The notes below the pieces were generated by a model that saw nothing but the letters and a program-made list of their open reading frames with translations, searched no databases and was not told the origin of the DNA. Below are positions 34,145 to 45,978 of a DNA stretch of 64,000 bases, piece by piece. Location of the stretch: positions 16,146,620 to 16,210,619 of the forward strand of contig CM029617.1 of assembly GCA_017311315.1 (NCBI GenBank). Reading direction: 5' to 3'. This DNA comes from Dendrocalamus latiflorus (Eukaryota > Streptophyta > Magnoliopsida > Poales > Poaceae). Every line of letters begins with the position of its first letter. Within the stretch, counting starts at the first letter, position 1. The translations under genes and the position numbers were made by a program.

Positions 34145-37100
34145 TGGTGAGGGAATTTTGGCCCAATCTTCCAATGAGAACGATAACTCAATTGATTGAT
34201 ATGACGTTGACGATGAGGCTACTTGACCGAGACGACCAAGTCCATCTTACAATCGCTATACCACACCCTTGTCGTTATCAATTGTGCTAAGAACGCGGTT
34301 GACCTGAACACGAGGTTCAATTCCTGTAAGCAATCAAAGAACAAGATAAAGATCAATCTGAATATTGCGAATATCAATGAGGAACATAAAGAGTTAAGGC
34401 CTGCAATCGCAGTTGTTGGTCTGGTCAACACAAGAACACACGACGATGTTTCATGCTGGAAAACTAATCTAAACAAGCCTGCATTACATGGCCAATTGAG
34501 CCTCTATTTATAGGAGCACACAGGCTCTTGGCATATAGAAACTTTTTAACACATGAAACTAATCAAATCATATCTGATTATATCTTTATTTCTAAAACTG
34601 AAAGATTATTTTGCTAATTCTAACGTGCACGGAAGGAATTTTGGAATGGGGTTAGATCCATTGGAAAGAGGGAGAGATAAGATTTCCATGTTGTACTCAC
34701 ACATTCCAAACAGACTCTTGATGCGAATTCTCTGCGCATTTCAAGTCGGTCCTGTTAGGCTAGATCAGCGTTGGATTGTTATGAAGATTGCGGTGTGCAC
34801 AAAAGGAATTTAGAGGTGGGGCCAGATCCATTGGGACGTTGACGAGATATGCTTTCTATCCTGTACTCGCACACCTTAAACGGAGTTCATATGCAAATTC
34901 TATGCACGTTTGAAATTAGTGATGTCTCCGGAGGCCGAATTGGATTCCAAAATGTGTCCAATTTGAACTCTTGCTTTAACTTGGACAAAAATGACGTGGG
35001 GACCTTGAGGTAGAGTTGGGGGAGGCATTGACTTAGTCTTGATGTGTTGATCAGCTTCCCTTTAGGTGGACCACAACCATGAGCATGTAGTATTAATGTA
35101 ATCCTCCTTATATAACTACACAAGTAGACATTTTCATCATTAGGTAGCATTATATTCTCAAAAACAAATTGAAGCTGAAGAAACGAATTCACCTCTTATT
35201 CAATATTAGAAGCTATGGTCATATGCGTATGTGGTATGGTCACATCATCCTATCCTTCTTGATAGAAAACCGTCCTCGGTTTTAACAATATGTAGCCTCA
35301 TGTACTACATGATTTTGATCATAAATCTTGATACATAACAAAAGACACAACAAACTTTCGTTATGTAATATCATAAGTTCTTGATCAAATAAGGTAAATC
35401 CTCTTTGAAATGAGGGTATCTAATTGGAAGTATTCTCACTAGATGGTGTTGGAACTATGTATATATATATGTCTCGTTTGGCTCTTTTTCTTTAGAAAAC
35501 AGGGTATTGAATTGTGATCTAATATTGCTGATCTCAATGAGAGGCAATTTCTTTTCTGTCGCAAATGGAGCAATGGTTGTGGTGTATAGAAGTAGCCCAC
35601 AACGCTCCCCTTCTTGAAAGCTTTCCTATAGCTCACAAATAACACTAGAGGAACTAGAAATATTAAGGTTAGTGTCAATAGTTTCCTGTACATAACAGTG
35701 CTCCTCCCCCCAAAGTTGAGCCTTTCAGTTCTGGAGTTATCCAAATTTTATGAACCATGTAATTTTCCTTTTCATCATACTTGCCTATTAGATAAAATTT
35801 ATAACGAAACAATGAAAGCGAAATGGGAATCTCAAATATCTTCTTCTCTAAAGTATGCGAAGAAGAAATCTCATTCAGCTCATCTCTAGCATGGATCAAT
35901 TGCACATTGACATAATCAAAATCATTTATTTCAGCACATGGATTTGGAATTAAAATAGAAGATTCAGATTTGATTTCTAGTTGTGCCAAAGATTTATGTA
36001 AGGAATTAGCACACAACTCATTCTCAACACTTAAATCAATTCAATTCGAATTCTCTACTTGAAACATGTGCATATCAGAATTATTTTTCACTAATTTTTG
36101 CTCTAAAGTAGTATGAATAGTGGACAATTGTACTTCTTCACAAGCATACTCACCTTGAGTGATGATAGCTCCATTATCATTACCTTTTTAGCTCTTAGTT
36201 AATGTAGGTGCATCCATCACCTCTCTTCGTTCTCAAGCAATGGAGTTGGCGGCTCAATCAGCCCATTCTTCTCTTTAGCATGGTTCTTAACATCTTACGA
36301 ATTGTTAGTCATAGAACATGGCACAAACACATGTTTTTTCTTATGTTTTCTATCATCAAGCATTTTCAATTCTTTCTTAATCTGACTTTCAATCTTACAA
36401 GCAAGTATAAACAAATGAGAGAGAGAGAGAATTATATTCTTTATGAATAAAAAGGTCCTTAATTTCTTGATTAAGCCCATTTTAAGAACCTATTCTTTGT
36501 AGCTTTAGCATGTTTCTCTAAGCCACAACACAACAAATGAGTTTTCAATTTATGATAGTATTTCCTTACAGTTCTACTACCTTGTTTCAACACTGCAATC
36601 TAGCTAGCAAATAATCGGCATGATAATTAGAAATGAATTCATCTCTCAAAAGTTTTTTTAATGCATTCCAAGTTTGAGGTACTCTTCATGTCTACCAAGG
36701 TACTTCGATCAAAGTATTGTATCATCAATAAAAACAATAGTGGTAGCTCTAACCTTTTGCCTATCAGACCAATCATAATATTCAAATTCTTTGTCTAATG
36801 TTATCTCCCGGTAATATAGACATCAGGATTAAATTTACCAGCAAAGAATGAAAAGGCATACTTGACTTTAGTTAATGTATCATCATCGTGTACCTCTCTT
36901 TGTAACCTACACATACCTCGTTGATTTTGCCGGAATCGACTACGATTACAGCCATCGGAGACTCAACTTTAGTGTTGGTGATGTAGTTGCTCTCTTCGAC
37001 ATCATCATCCTCGTTCGACGAAGAGTCAGGAGGAAACAATGCACGTCGAGTAGCTGGGGCTGAACATTTATCAAGGTTCTCAACTCTATTGTTGATAGTG

Positions 37101-39350
37101 TTGAGGGTCTTATTAAGTCGATCCAACACGTTGTTGGTCTCACAAAAAATCCTCCTATGTGATCTTGAACATGTCATGGTAAGTAGAAAACAAGGAAATA
37201 GACGAGAATTATGTAAGTCCCTATCAACTACTAGGAGGTGGAGCTTGACAAATCACACATCTCTCAAACTCTTACCAAGCTCTTACAAGTTCTTACCAAT
37301 GCAAAACAGGTGTTGCAACCGGTGGTTGGTTCATGGTAACTTGACTCACGTGATGTGTATAGCGATTGCCGGTACATTAGGACCTGTATCGGTTAGTAGT
37401 AGGTGTAGTTTGGAAGGCTCTAGATATGTAGCAATGGAGAACAATCAGTTAATTTTATAAATTGCATGGAATTGAATTATAGTTTGTATCTAGTACTTAG
37501 CCTCTGATCAACAAAAGATGGACGAAGGCAAAAACAAGTATATAACAAAGTATAGCAGTGATAGACACAAGATAATTCAATAGAACGCAATGTGGAGTGA
37601 AAAGCACAAGTATTGATCCAATTCTAAGAATGGCATATTTTTGTCCACTGGACAAGGCGTCAGTATTTTGGCCAGAACTTTTTGTCAGATTCCTCTTTTT
37701 CAGTGATTCTTTTTTTGTTTCCTGATGGATTTTTCTACAATTTGTCTTTTGGGGCCAACTTCTGGAAATCGACAAAAAAGTTCACACAAAAATCACAAGT
37801 GATGACTATTGCAGATTCAAAATAGAAATTTGGGATAATTTTCACTACAGATATCTTCTATCTGCCTTACTAGAATGAAGCAAATTTTACAGGAGATGGA
37901 GAATAAAGTTATGAATCTAATAGTGGTTGTCTCACTCAAAAAGGGCCACAGAATCAAAAGTTATGGTATTTTTTGTAGTGGATGTAGAAGAGGGAGTCTA
38001 CTAGCTGAAATTGAGATTTAGGGTTTGATGTGTTCTTGATGGTTTTGGACGTGGGATTTTTTTAGAGTTTTATGGGACCAAAGATATGACCAACAACTAG
38101 ACAAAGCTAAAATAGACATAAATTCAATTTAGCAAACCGAAACTAACAAATTGAAAGGCACAACGGGATTTGGACAGCGAAAATTAACTCTTTTTGTAGG
38201 GAAATTTCTAGTAATAGATATGAAAAACAAATCTAAAACTAAAATCTCACTGGGCAATCTGTGCTCAGATACCAACTAATGAGGGAATTTTGGCCCAATC
38301 TTCCGATGAGAATGATAACTTGATTGATTGATATGATGTTGACGATGAGGCTACTTGACCAAGACGACCAAGTCTGTCCTGCAATCGCTACACCACACCC
38401 TTGTCGTTATCTACCGTGTCAAGAATGCGTTGCTCTGAACACGAGGTTCAATTCATTCTAGCAATCGAAGAATAAGATAAAGAGCAATCTGAATATTGCG
38501 AATATCAATGAATAACATAAAGAGTTGAGGTCTGCAATCACAGTTGTTGGTCTGGTCAACACAAGAACACACGATGAAGTTTTACAGTGGTAAACTAATC
38601 TAAACAAGCCTACATTACATGGCCAATAGAGCCTCTATTTATAGGAGCGCATAGGCTCTTGTCATATGGAAACTTTTCAACACATGAAAACTAATCAAAT
38701 CATATCTAAAACCGAAAGATTGTTTTACTGATTCTGATGCACGCAGAAGGACTTTTGGAATGGGGCCGGATCTGTTGGAAAGAGGGAGAGATAAGATTTC
38801 CATGCTGTACTCACACATTCCAAATGGACTCTTGATACGAATTCTATGCACGTTTCAAGTCAGTCCTGTCAGGCTAGATCAGTGCCAAATTTTTATGGAG
38901 ATTGCGGTGCACACAGAAGGAATTTGGAGGTAGGGCTAAATCCATTAGGACGTCGATGAGTTATGCTTTCATCCTGTACTTGCACACCTCTAACAGAATT
39001 CGTATGCAAATTCTATGCACGTTTGAAATTGGTGCTGTTTTCGGACGCCGCATTGGATTCCAAAATATGTCCAATTTGAACTCTTGCTTTGACTTGGACA
39101 GAAGTAATGTGGGGACCTTGAGGAAGAGTTGGGAAAGACACTGACTTGGTCTTGATGTGTTGATTGGCTTCCCTGTAGGTCGACCCCAACCATGAGAACG
39201 TAGTATTAATGCAATCGTCCTTGTATAGCTACATAATAGATATTTTCATCATTAGGTAGCATCATATTGAATTGAAGCTGAAGAAGCGAATTCACCTCTT
39301 GCTCAATATTAGAAGCTATGGTCGTATGCGTATGTGGTATGGTCACATCA
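34145..39350 (-). mobile_element. LTR retrotransposon with target duplication ATGAC
   Basis: LTRs at 34145-35247 and 38277-39350 (about 1.1 kb each, roughly 85-90 percent alike by eye) start TGATGTGACC and end TCCCTCACCA in element orientation. ATGAC flanks both sides (34140-34144, 39351-39355). A primer-binding site (TTGGTATCTGAGCAC, minus strand, 38262-38276) adjoins the right LTR, and a polypurine tract (AAGAAGGATAGGA) adjoins the left one. The 3.0-kb interior lacks pol. It holds a decayed gypsy-type gag near 36540-36880 (minus strand, KFNPDVYITWE-like and RKYYHKLKTHLL-like blocks across stops) and minor frames. It is therefore a non-autonomous, old gypsy derivative. Confidence 0.85.
36540..37177 (-). 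pseudogene. Decayed gypsy gag inside the retrotransposon
   Basis: From 37177 downward the minus strand reads an acidic linker (PPDSSSNEDDDVEES), then, across frameshifts and stops, segments typical of the plant gypsy gag: AGKFNPDVYITWE, LDKEFEYYDWSDRQKV, LLRDEF-like and LKQGSRTVRKYYHKLKTHLL. At least five frame changes or stops mean that no protein is made. No zinc knuckle or protease follows. Confidence 0.55.
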
Positions 39351-39561
39351 ATGACTATGGTTTATGGCTTTTGAATTCTGACTATTCGTAAGAGAGAGTA
39401 TGAAGAAAGAGACAATCACATGCGATTTTTGTTGGTATATCAAAAGTCAGTATAGTATGTACTATAATCGACTAGTAGACCCAGTCTTGAAAAAATATAT
39501 CGTTTGAAAGCTAGGTACTATAGCAAAAGACAAAAGCCAAAAGCCATGAGCCCTTTCGAAC

Positions 39562-40121
39562 CCAACCATTGTAGATGATAAGGAGAAGGCAATATAGACA
39601 AGATATATTACAGAGAATTCTATAGAAATTTTGAAAAAAAATGAAACATCAAATCTTAAAAGATTTGAGGTTACCTACCAGTTTTGTATGAGAACCCTAC
39701 ACTCCGAAGGCAGCCTAAGTTAATGACCAAAAGGTAAATTGAATGTTTTCCAGATGATAGAGAAAAGATATGCTAAGACAATGGCTATTCTTTTGGGCTA
39801 TGGCTTATAGATATAGGGATGAGCAAATGGTGTGGGATTTTAATACAATAACTAAATATATCAACTTTTTAAGAAAGTAAGGTTCAATACATGCACCCAG
39901 ATGCATACACCAATCATTTTTTTATATTCATTGGAGAAATATGGGTCTCCTAATCAACACTTTTGTCATTGACCGAAATGGAAGGAAATGTATGTTTTGT
40001 TTATTTGAAGTTTTTTCTGAGAGAGTCCTCTTTTCGCGTTGTGCTAGATAAAATGTACTTGTTGAGTTGTTGTGCTAGATGATGAGGAGAAGGCATTAAC
40101 CAACGAGATGGTGCGCGCCAC
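39562..40121. other. Spacer, partner of the 33540-33990 segment
   Basis: No gene. Shares ordered blocks with 33540-33990, which allows the insertion site of the following solo LTR to be read directly. Confidence 0.5.
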
Positions 40122-41872
40122 TGAAAGATCAAGCTCCAATTAAGTTGGTTTTGGTATTAATGACAAATACCATAATGCTAATGATATATACCATAATGAG
40201 ATTTGGTAATATTAACAAATACCATTATGAGATCTTGGTAATAAGGAAAAATACTTTTATAATATTTTGGTGATAACGACAAATGCATATATGAGACTAA
40301 TATGATTGTTTAAGTATATTACAGCTTAGTCTCATTTGGATGAAAAGGTGAAATCAAAGAGGTATGCATTCGAAATCACTTTCTCATATACTAATGCATT
40401 CCTAAATCCATAATATAGATTGAACTCCTCGATTAGTCCAAAATGAATATGTGCATATCTCTTCATTATATACACTTGTATGCACACATTTAGGGGGAGC
40501 TCTCTATGTTTTGAAGTTTCATGAGCATTGATCCATGCTTCCTTTAATATGCATATTTAAGATTTTTATTTTGAAATACATTCTCGAGTATATATAGCTT
40601 GTGTAGTTCATATATACTCATGTGCAATCGGGTTGTCACCTAACTTCTCCATTATGTGTTAATGGTTGAATGATTAATGACAACCGGATAAGTAAGCTTC
40701 GTCTAAAACTTATCTAAGAGTATACAATTGTTGTGTACAAGTTGTATACTCGCAAATCAATTTTTATATCTCATTATTTGTTGAGATTGTCATGAATTAC
40801 CAAAAAAGGAAGATTGTTGAATCTAGTTCTTCCATTATGTGTTAATGATGAAGTTTGGTAGTTGCTGATAATTGTTTTGTGGACTAACAATTTACATGAG
40901 TTGAATGAATATGTTAGGTTCCACAAATGAGGATGACTTGGGATGACTTCATGAGTTGAAGATCATCAAGTTAAGATTGAGAAGAAGATAGCTTTATGAA
41001 TTGAAGGCTATCAAGAAGAAGAAGGCTTCATGTGTTGAAGGCCATCAAGAAGAAGACGCATCATGAGTTGATGCATGTCCAAGATGATCATGTGTTGATC
41101 AAGAAAAATGAAGACCATCATGTGTAGATGGGCTAGTTTTTGGGTGTGGGGGGTATAAATACCCCCTTGTGGCCGGTTGGAGAAGTTGTTAATGAGTTCA
41201 TTCCTGTGTTCTTGAGATAGAGTGAGGCTCTCCACTCAATTGTGCATGTGTTGCACTTTGTGATAAGGAAGAGAGGATCTAGAGTGCACGTGTTGCATCT
41301 AGAGGTGGACTTTGTGTCCAAGTGAGCTTGTGCATTCGTTGCACGTGGTTAGAGTCAAGTGAGGGACTTGACTTGTTACTCTTGGAGTTTGCCAACTCCT
41401 AGATAGCGTTAGAAGCGTCGTGCGCGGTGATCTTCTCAAAGAAGATTGTGAGAAGGCTCGACGAAGTTGTGAAGGTTGGAGCTCACCTACCCGGAGCGGA
41501 AAAGAGCTACCACTAATGGAATTGAGGTGGAAGGCTTAATTCGTGGAGCCGGTCCGATTAGTTCGGGCTTACCTCAACGTGGACTTAGGGAGACCAGTAA
41601 GTGCCCGAACACCACGGTAAAAAGAGACTGTCTTTTGTGGTTTGATTTCTTGTGCTCAATTCACTTTCAAACAATTTACTTACATAGAATTAATTTGATT
41701 GCTTGTATACTTAGAATTGCAAACCTTGACTTAGACTAGAATTATTAGTGTACTTAGACGATCTTGCTTTCGTTTAGGCAAATAGAAAGGGTCTTTAATC
41801 GTAACTAATAATTTGAAGAGAATTTTTAGACCGCCTATTCACCCCCCTCTAGTCGGCCTCTTTGATCTTACA
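40122..41872 (+). mobile_element. Solo LTR, copia SIRE/Maximus type
   Basis: 1751 bases from TGAAAGATCAAGCTCC to GATCTTACA, with the right-end signature CGCCTATTCACCCCCCTCTA known from Maximus/SIRE copia LTRs. Flanks are GCCAC (40117-40121) and GTCAC (41873-41877), a target duplication with one mismatch. The paralogous segment at 33617 reads GCCACTAC uninterrupted. The TATA candidate is GGGTATAAATACCCC near 41149. No internal region is left, so the two LTRs recombined. Confidence 0.85.
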
Positions 41873-42161
41873 GTCACTACTAAGGTCAATAATGACAAAA
41901 GGTAGATATAAGGTTGCATGATAGAGATAAGAGGTAGCGAGGCTAGAGTCGGAATTATTTAGCATGATATTACTGCATTTCAAGTCACTTGGTTGGTCCA
42001 AAACAAGGTCATTTTTGAGGAAGTACCTCTTCAAAAATTGGCAACCGGAAAAGATTTATCCTTTGAGGATTTGGCACTAGTTTTTTATAAGGTGACATGA
42101 GTTATAAAATTGTTGATGGAAAATTGGATCAATAACTTTAGAAGAGTTGTCATTCAAATAT
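41873..42161. other. Short spacer
   Basis: Continues the duplicated spacer; no feature recognised. Confidence 0.4.
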
Positions 42162-42389
42162 TGGGTGGGTTTTTCTAGGCTTTGGCTTAGGATTTTTAAA
42201 TTCTGACTATTCGTGAAAGAGATTACAAAGAGGAAGACAGTCGCATGTGATTTTGATCGGTATAGCTGACATTAGTATAATGTGTACTATAATTAATTAG
42301 TAGACCCCGCCTAAAAAATGCACGGTTTGAAAGTTAGTTACTGTAGCAAAAAGTGAAAAGCCAAAGCCCAAACCAAAACAAACCCAGCC
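42162..42389. mobile_element. MITE family M1, copy 3
   Basis: The best-preserved copy: left end TGGGTGGGTTTTTCTAGGCT, right end AAACCAAAACAAACCCAGCC (inverted), 228 bases, with the shared internal order ATTCTGACTATTCGTGA, CATGTGATTTT, GTGTACTATAATTAATTAGT, GACCCCGCCTAAAAAA and GTTTGAAAGTTAGTTACTGT. Confidence 0.8.
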
Positions 42390-42983
42390 AATTACATTCT
42401 TTCTATCTTGTAAAACATTTCTATTTTATTGATATAATATTATTTTTATACAGTAGGGTACATTCTGTTTCTTCACCTTCTCCATAAAAGGGAATTAAAA
42501 ACCTACTAATATTTCAGTCAAGGTGAATGATTTATAAGTTTGCAAACTTTGGAGGAAAATATATTTCCTTAGTTGTATTGTGAGGGATGAAGCGCCTTGG
42601 TCAAGGTCAACTTAAAAAATCACAAGAGGTTGAATTGCGAAATTTTAGGTCTTATTTCAAACATTTTTTGACTTTAGAAAACAAAAACCGTTTAGAGCGC
42701 ATTGCTTCTTAACGTTACTTTTTTCCCTTTTTTTACATTATCTATAAAGATATAATAATATTTTTTATTTATATATTTTATTCATCTTTCTTTAATTAAA
42801 TATCTTTAAAAACTATAACCACAATAGTATCATTTCAACCGAAGACAAAGTACTTTCGAATGGGGCTTTAAACTCCAAGCACGGGGAAGGAGAAATGTAG
42901 CCTCCATGTCTATGGCCCAGTTTGGCCTAAATAGTATGGTGATAAAAGGTGTTCAAATAATATCGTCACTTAAAAATATGTGT
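42390..42983. other. A/T-rich spacer
   Basis: Nothing recognised between the MITE and the tRNA-like sequence. Confidence 0.4.
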
Positions 42984-43051
42984 GCCATCCTAGCTCAGTG
43001 GTAGAGTGCGTGGCTTTTAACCACGTGGTCGTTCGATCCCCACGGACGACG
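42984..43051 (+). pseudogene. tRNA-Lys(UUU)-like sequence, damaged
   Basis: The A box TAGCTCAGTGGTAGAG is perfect and the anticodon arm CGTGGCTTTTAACCACG is a perfect five-pair stem with loop CTTTTAA, giving anticodon UUU. The T arm keeps TTCGATCCCCAC, but about four bases of its 5' strand are missing, and the acceptor stem GCCATCC/GGACGAC has two mismatches. With 68 instead of 73 or so bases it cannot fold normally. A nuclear tRNA-Lys pseudogene fits better than plastid origin, since plastid trnK has an intron. Confidence 0.75.
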
Positions 43052-43540
43052 AATAAATATTTTGAATTCACTGGTTGTTTTTATTTTATAAAAAAATCAG
43101 TATTATGAATGGCAGTTTCGACTAAAGGCATCTTCAATAGTCCATATTAGCTGTTTCTAAGAGATACTATGTAGGATTTTTTTTGATGATATGGAAAAGA
43201 TTAATAGAAGAGAAAGCTAGTAGTCGTCCTTTCGCGAAGCGACCGGCGAAGCGCTAGAAACAAGACGCTTGCGATGACACTTTGAACTGTTGGAGTGGTA
43301 TCATCAGTTCTTCATGCATTTTTTGGATCAGTTGTGGGAGCACGCCAGGGAATCCATTGCCTGCCATTTCTTCCACAAGGCATCGATTTCTTCTACGCGA
43401 GAAGTGGTTTTTGTCACCACGGTCGTGCCGAGTGAAATCTCATCCGGCACGAAAGTGAAATCATCTCTCTCTATTCAGTCCATCTTCTCTGTCACTTCTC
43501 TTAGATTTGGCCGTGCGAAGGCAAGGTGAAGGTATATGAT
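43052..43540. other. Spacer
   Basis: An open frame at 43290-43529 has no recognised domain; nothing else is seen. Confidence 0.35.
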
Positions 43541-43774
43541 CTGTTCTTTTGTGGTTGCGGCTTATGACTTTTGACTGTAGCTTGTAGTTTTTGGCTGTTC
43601 ATTGAGAGATTACAGACTAACTAAAATTCACGTGCGGCTTTTGCCAATACAAATAAAATCAGTACGGTATATACTATAATTAACTAGTAGATCCTACCCT
43701 AAAAATACACTCCGTTTAAAAGCTAGTTATTGTAGAAAAACTAAAAGTTGAAGCCAAAAACCATAAAAGAACAG
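43541..43774. mobile_element. MITE family M1, copy 4
   Basis: Ends CTGTTCTTTTGTGGTT and AACCATAAAAGAACAG are inverted. Inside: CACGTGCGGCTTTT, GGTATATACTATAATTAACT, AGTAGATCCTACCCTAAAAA and GTTTAAAAGCTAGTTATTGT, the family order. Confidence 0.75.
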
Positions 43775-43995
43775 GCCTCTCAGAGCAAGTTTGATAGAAG
43801 AGATGGCTGCTACCTTTAGGACTAGCCAAATAAGCAAAAAGAGTACACGTGGCTCATGGTGGAGGTAGCTAATACAATAAGTTGAGTAGAGGTTACCTCT
43901 ACTAAAGCACTCAAACATTTAATATTTGCATAAATATATCAGGGGTCACCTCTTGCATGAGGGGCAGCTTGCCTCTCTCTCCTCGTATGATGTGC

Positions 43996-44312
43996 TAGAG
44001 GTCCGCAATGGTTAAAGTAAGTTTGCTCTCTATAATGTCTATGTGGCATGTCCATGTAGACTATAGATAAAAAGTAAAGATTACTGCTTCAACAGATGAT
44101 CTATATACAGTAACTTTCTTTGGTCCCACCCAATTTTTTTAATCCTTCCAGCCCTATCCACGGAGCAGCTGTCCAGTGTGGGACCCATTCGGTATGAAAA
44201 TCTGTGAAACGACGATCGCCAGGCGTAGCGGTAGCTCTTTCTCTCTCTGCATTTCTCTCTCCTACGTGGACACGCTATCGACAAGCGTAGCGACCTGTTG
44301 CGGGTGCTCTTA
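43996..44312. mobile_element. MITE with TAGAGGTCCGCAA-type ends
   Basis: The left end TAGAGGTCCGCAATGG pairs with the right end CCTGTTGCGGGTGCTCTTA. About 317 bases, no coding; a polypyrimidine stretch lies inside. It stops some 75 bases before the first PDI-like exon and could supply promoter sequence to it. Confidence 0.6.
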
Positions 44313-44387
44313 GCTTGCCAATCTTTCCTCTTTTCTCTCTCTCTTCCATATAGGATTGTGTTACGTGGCATTATTGTACTTGCTCTC

Positions 44388-45978
44388 ATGCCCCTCTCAT
44401 ATCCATCTCTCTCTCTAAACCCTGGCCACAGCGGAGGGGAGGCCGTGCTGATCCTAGACGCGGACAGTTTCGATGAGGCTGTCGCCAAGCACCCATTCGT
44501 CGTCGTCGAGTTCTACGCCCCATGGTGAGTCTAGCGCTTCTCTGTTTGGGGATGGGTGGTAGGGTTGTGGGGGTGGATCTGAGGGGTTTTGGTGGGTTTG
44601 GATCGTTGATTTGATGGGGTTCAGATGCGGAAATTGCAGGGGATGTTGGTGCATTTGGGGATCTGGCCGTCGAATTTTGTTTGAGTTGTAGCTAATTCTA
44701 AAGAATCAATTTTGCAGGACACTTGTCATGCATATCTGTATCTAAGGATGTTCAACTGTTCAAGTTGTTGTGAATGTTTAATAATGCTCATCTATTTGGA
44801 CCTATCTATTTGCATATGAATTTCTTCTATACAACAATTACGTGTTGTGTGGATATGTCCTTAAAAGTTGGGTCTTTCTTCATGATGGAATTGTTCCTCA
44901 ATCGGTTAATGATGATCTGGCTAATGATATCCTCCTTTAGAAAAGTTGGTCTCCTTGCAGACCTCCTTGTTTGGAAAAAGTTTTGATTTGATTGCTTTTA
45001 TTTTAGGCAAAATATCATGACTGCTACTGAAAAACTGAAAGAAATTTCAATTTATGAGTTCGTTAGGTTTTTGCAGGAGCAGTAGTGGGCCTTGTGTTTG
45101 GTGCTATCTGGTACTGGATCGTCAACACCATGCTTGAATATTTCCCAATGATTGAGGAGGGCAAAATTGGAAGGTGGTTGTATATCAAGGATACATCACA
45201 CATTCCAGATGTGCTCAAGTTTGAGTATGATAACGCAAGGGCAGCAAGGAAGAAAGTTGCTGATGATTGAGCTCTCAGATATTGCAGAATGGGTGAGTTT
45301 TAGTTGTTGATTACTGCCACCAAATGATGTGCAGGCTATGTTATTTTTGAACTTCTCCACCGGACCATTTGAGTCCTTCAAGTCTGCTTATTATGGCGCT
45401 GCAGACGAGTTCAAGAACAAGGAAATCAAGTTCCTCATTGTCATTGGTGACATTGAAGCCAGCTAAGGTGGAAGGTGGCTTCCAGGTTTGTTTCTTACTT
45501 CCCTTTCTCTTTATCCAAACGATTAATGCATAACTATGTCTTGATGCATATTGTAGTTCTAACTGAATTTTATGCGCCCTGGTGTGGACACTGCAAGAAG
45601 TTGGCACCGATCTTGGAGGAGGCAGCTACCAGCCTACCACCCTTCTAAGTGATGAGGATGTCGATTTCTTTCTATCAGTGTTTACTATAAGTAGTCATCC
45701 GTCTGTTGGGGTTTCTGTTCTTTCCTATCAATCTATCAGTGTTCTACCATTTTGCAATCATGTTGCAGGATGCCACTGCCAATGATGTGCCCGGCGAATT
45801 AGATGTCCAAGGTTACCCCACCATGTACTTTGTCACTCCAGGTGGAAAGATGGTTTCCTATGACAGTGGCAGGACAGCCGACGATATCGTCGACTTCATT
45901 AAGAAGGAGATCGCCGCTCAGGCGACTGAGAAGGCGGCAGATTCCACCGCCACCGAGTCTCTCAAGGATGAGCTCTGA
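44388..45978 (+). pseudogene. Protein disulfide isomerase (PDIL1-type) pseudogene
   Basis: PDI forms and shuffles disulfides in the ER. Pieces lie in the native order with intron borders kept. The start of domain a is at 44439-44524 (EAVLILDADSFDEAV up to VVVEFYAPW, cut before CGHC). Part of b' is at 45335-45485 (AMLFLNFSTGPFESFKSAYY, then GDIEAS and a TAA). The domain a' active site is at 45553-45665 (EFYAPWCGHCKKLAP, then a frameshift before SDEDV). The last exon is 45769-45978, ending in the ER-retention signal KDEL and a stop. The signal peptide, the rest of a, all of b and much of b' are gone. A foreign exon sits in the gap at 45077-45270. ATG 44388 is the only nearby start and gives no credible signal peptide. 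Intact a' and KDEL but broken frames: not a working PDI. Confidence 0.88.
45077..45270 (+). pseudogene. LPPG: Last exon of a lipid phosphate phosphatase gamma-like gene
   Basis: Follows a TTTTTGCAG acceptor and reads GAVVGLVFGAIWYWIVNTML (membrane span), then GRWLYIKDTSHIPDVLKFEY and NARAARKKVADD before TGA. This is the C-terminus of plastidial LPP gamma / dolichyldiphosphatase-type PAP2 phosphatases, recalled from the Arabidopsis protein. The frame is clean. The catalytic PAP2 motifs belong to earlier exons and are absent. It lies between two PDI exons on the same strand, so this is a two-gene chimera. Confidence 0.82.

Larger units (their letters stand above)
34124..39561. mobile_element. 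MITE family M1, copy 2, split by a retrotransposon
   Basis: GGGTGGGTTTTTTATGAC (34127-34144) and the sequence from 39351 (ATGACTATGGTTTATGGC and on to GAACCCAACC at about 39561) together form one M1 element, as shown by comparison with copy 3 at 42162-42389. The 5.2-kb LTR retrotransposon lies between, flanked by the duplicated ATGAC. Confidence 0.65.

Noticed and set aside
42984..43051. Functional tRNA-Lys
   Set aside because: The T-arm deletion and two acceptor mismatches make normal folding unlikely.
44298..44387. Signal peptide for the PDI pseudogene
   Set aside because: The hydrophobic frame upstream begins at a non-ATG codon inside the neighbouring MITE and is not related to PDI signal peptides.
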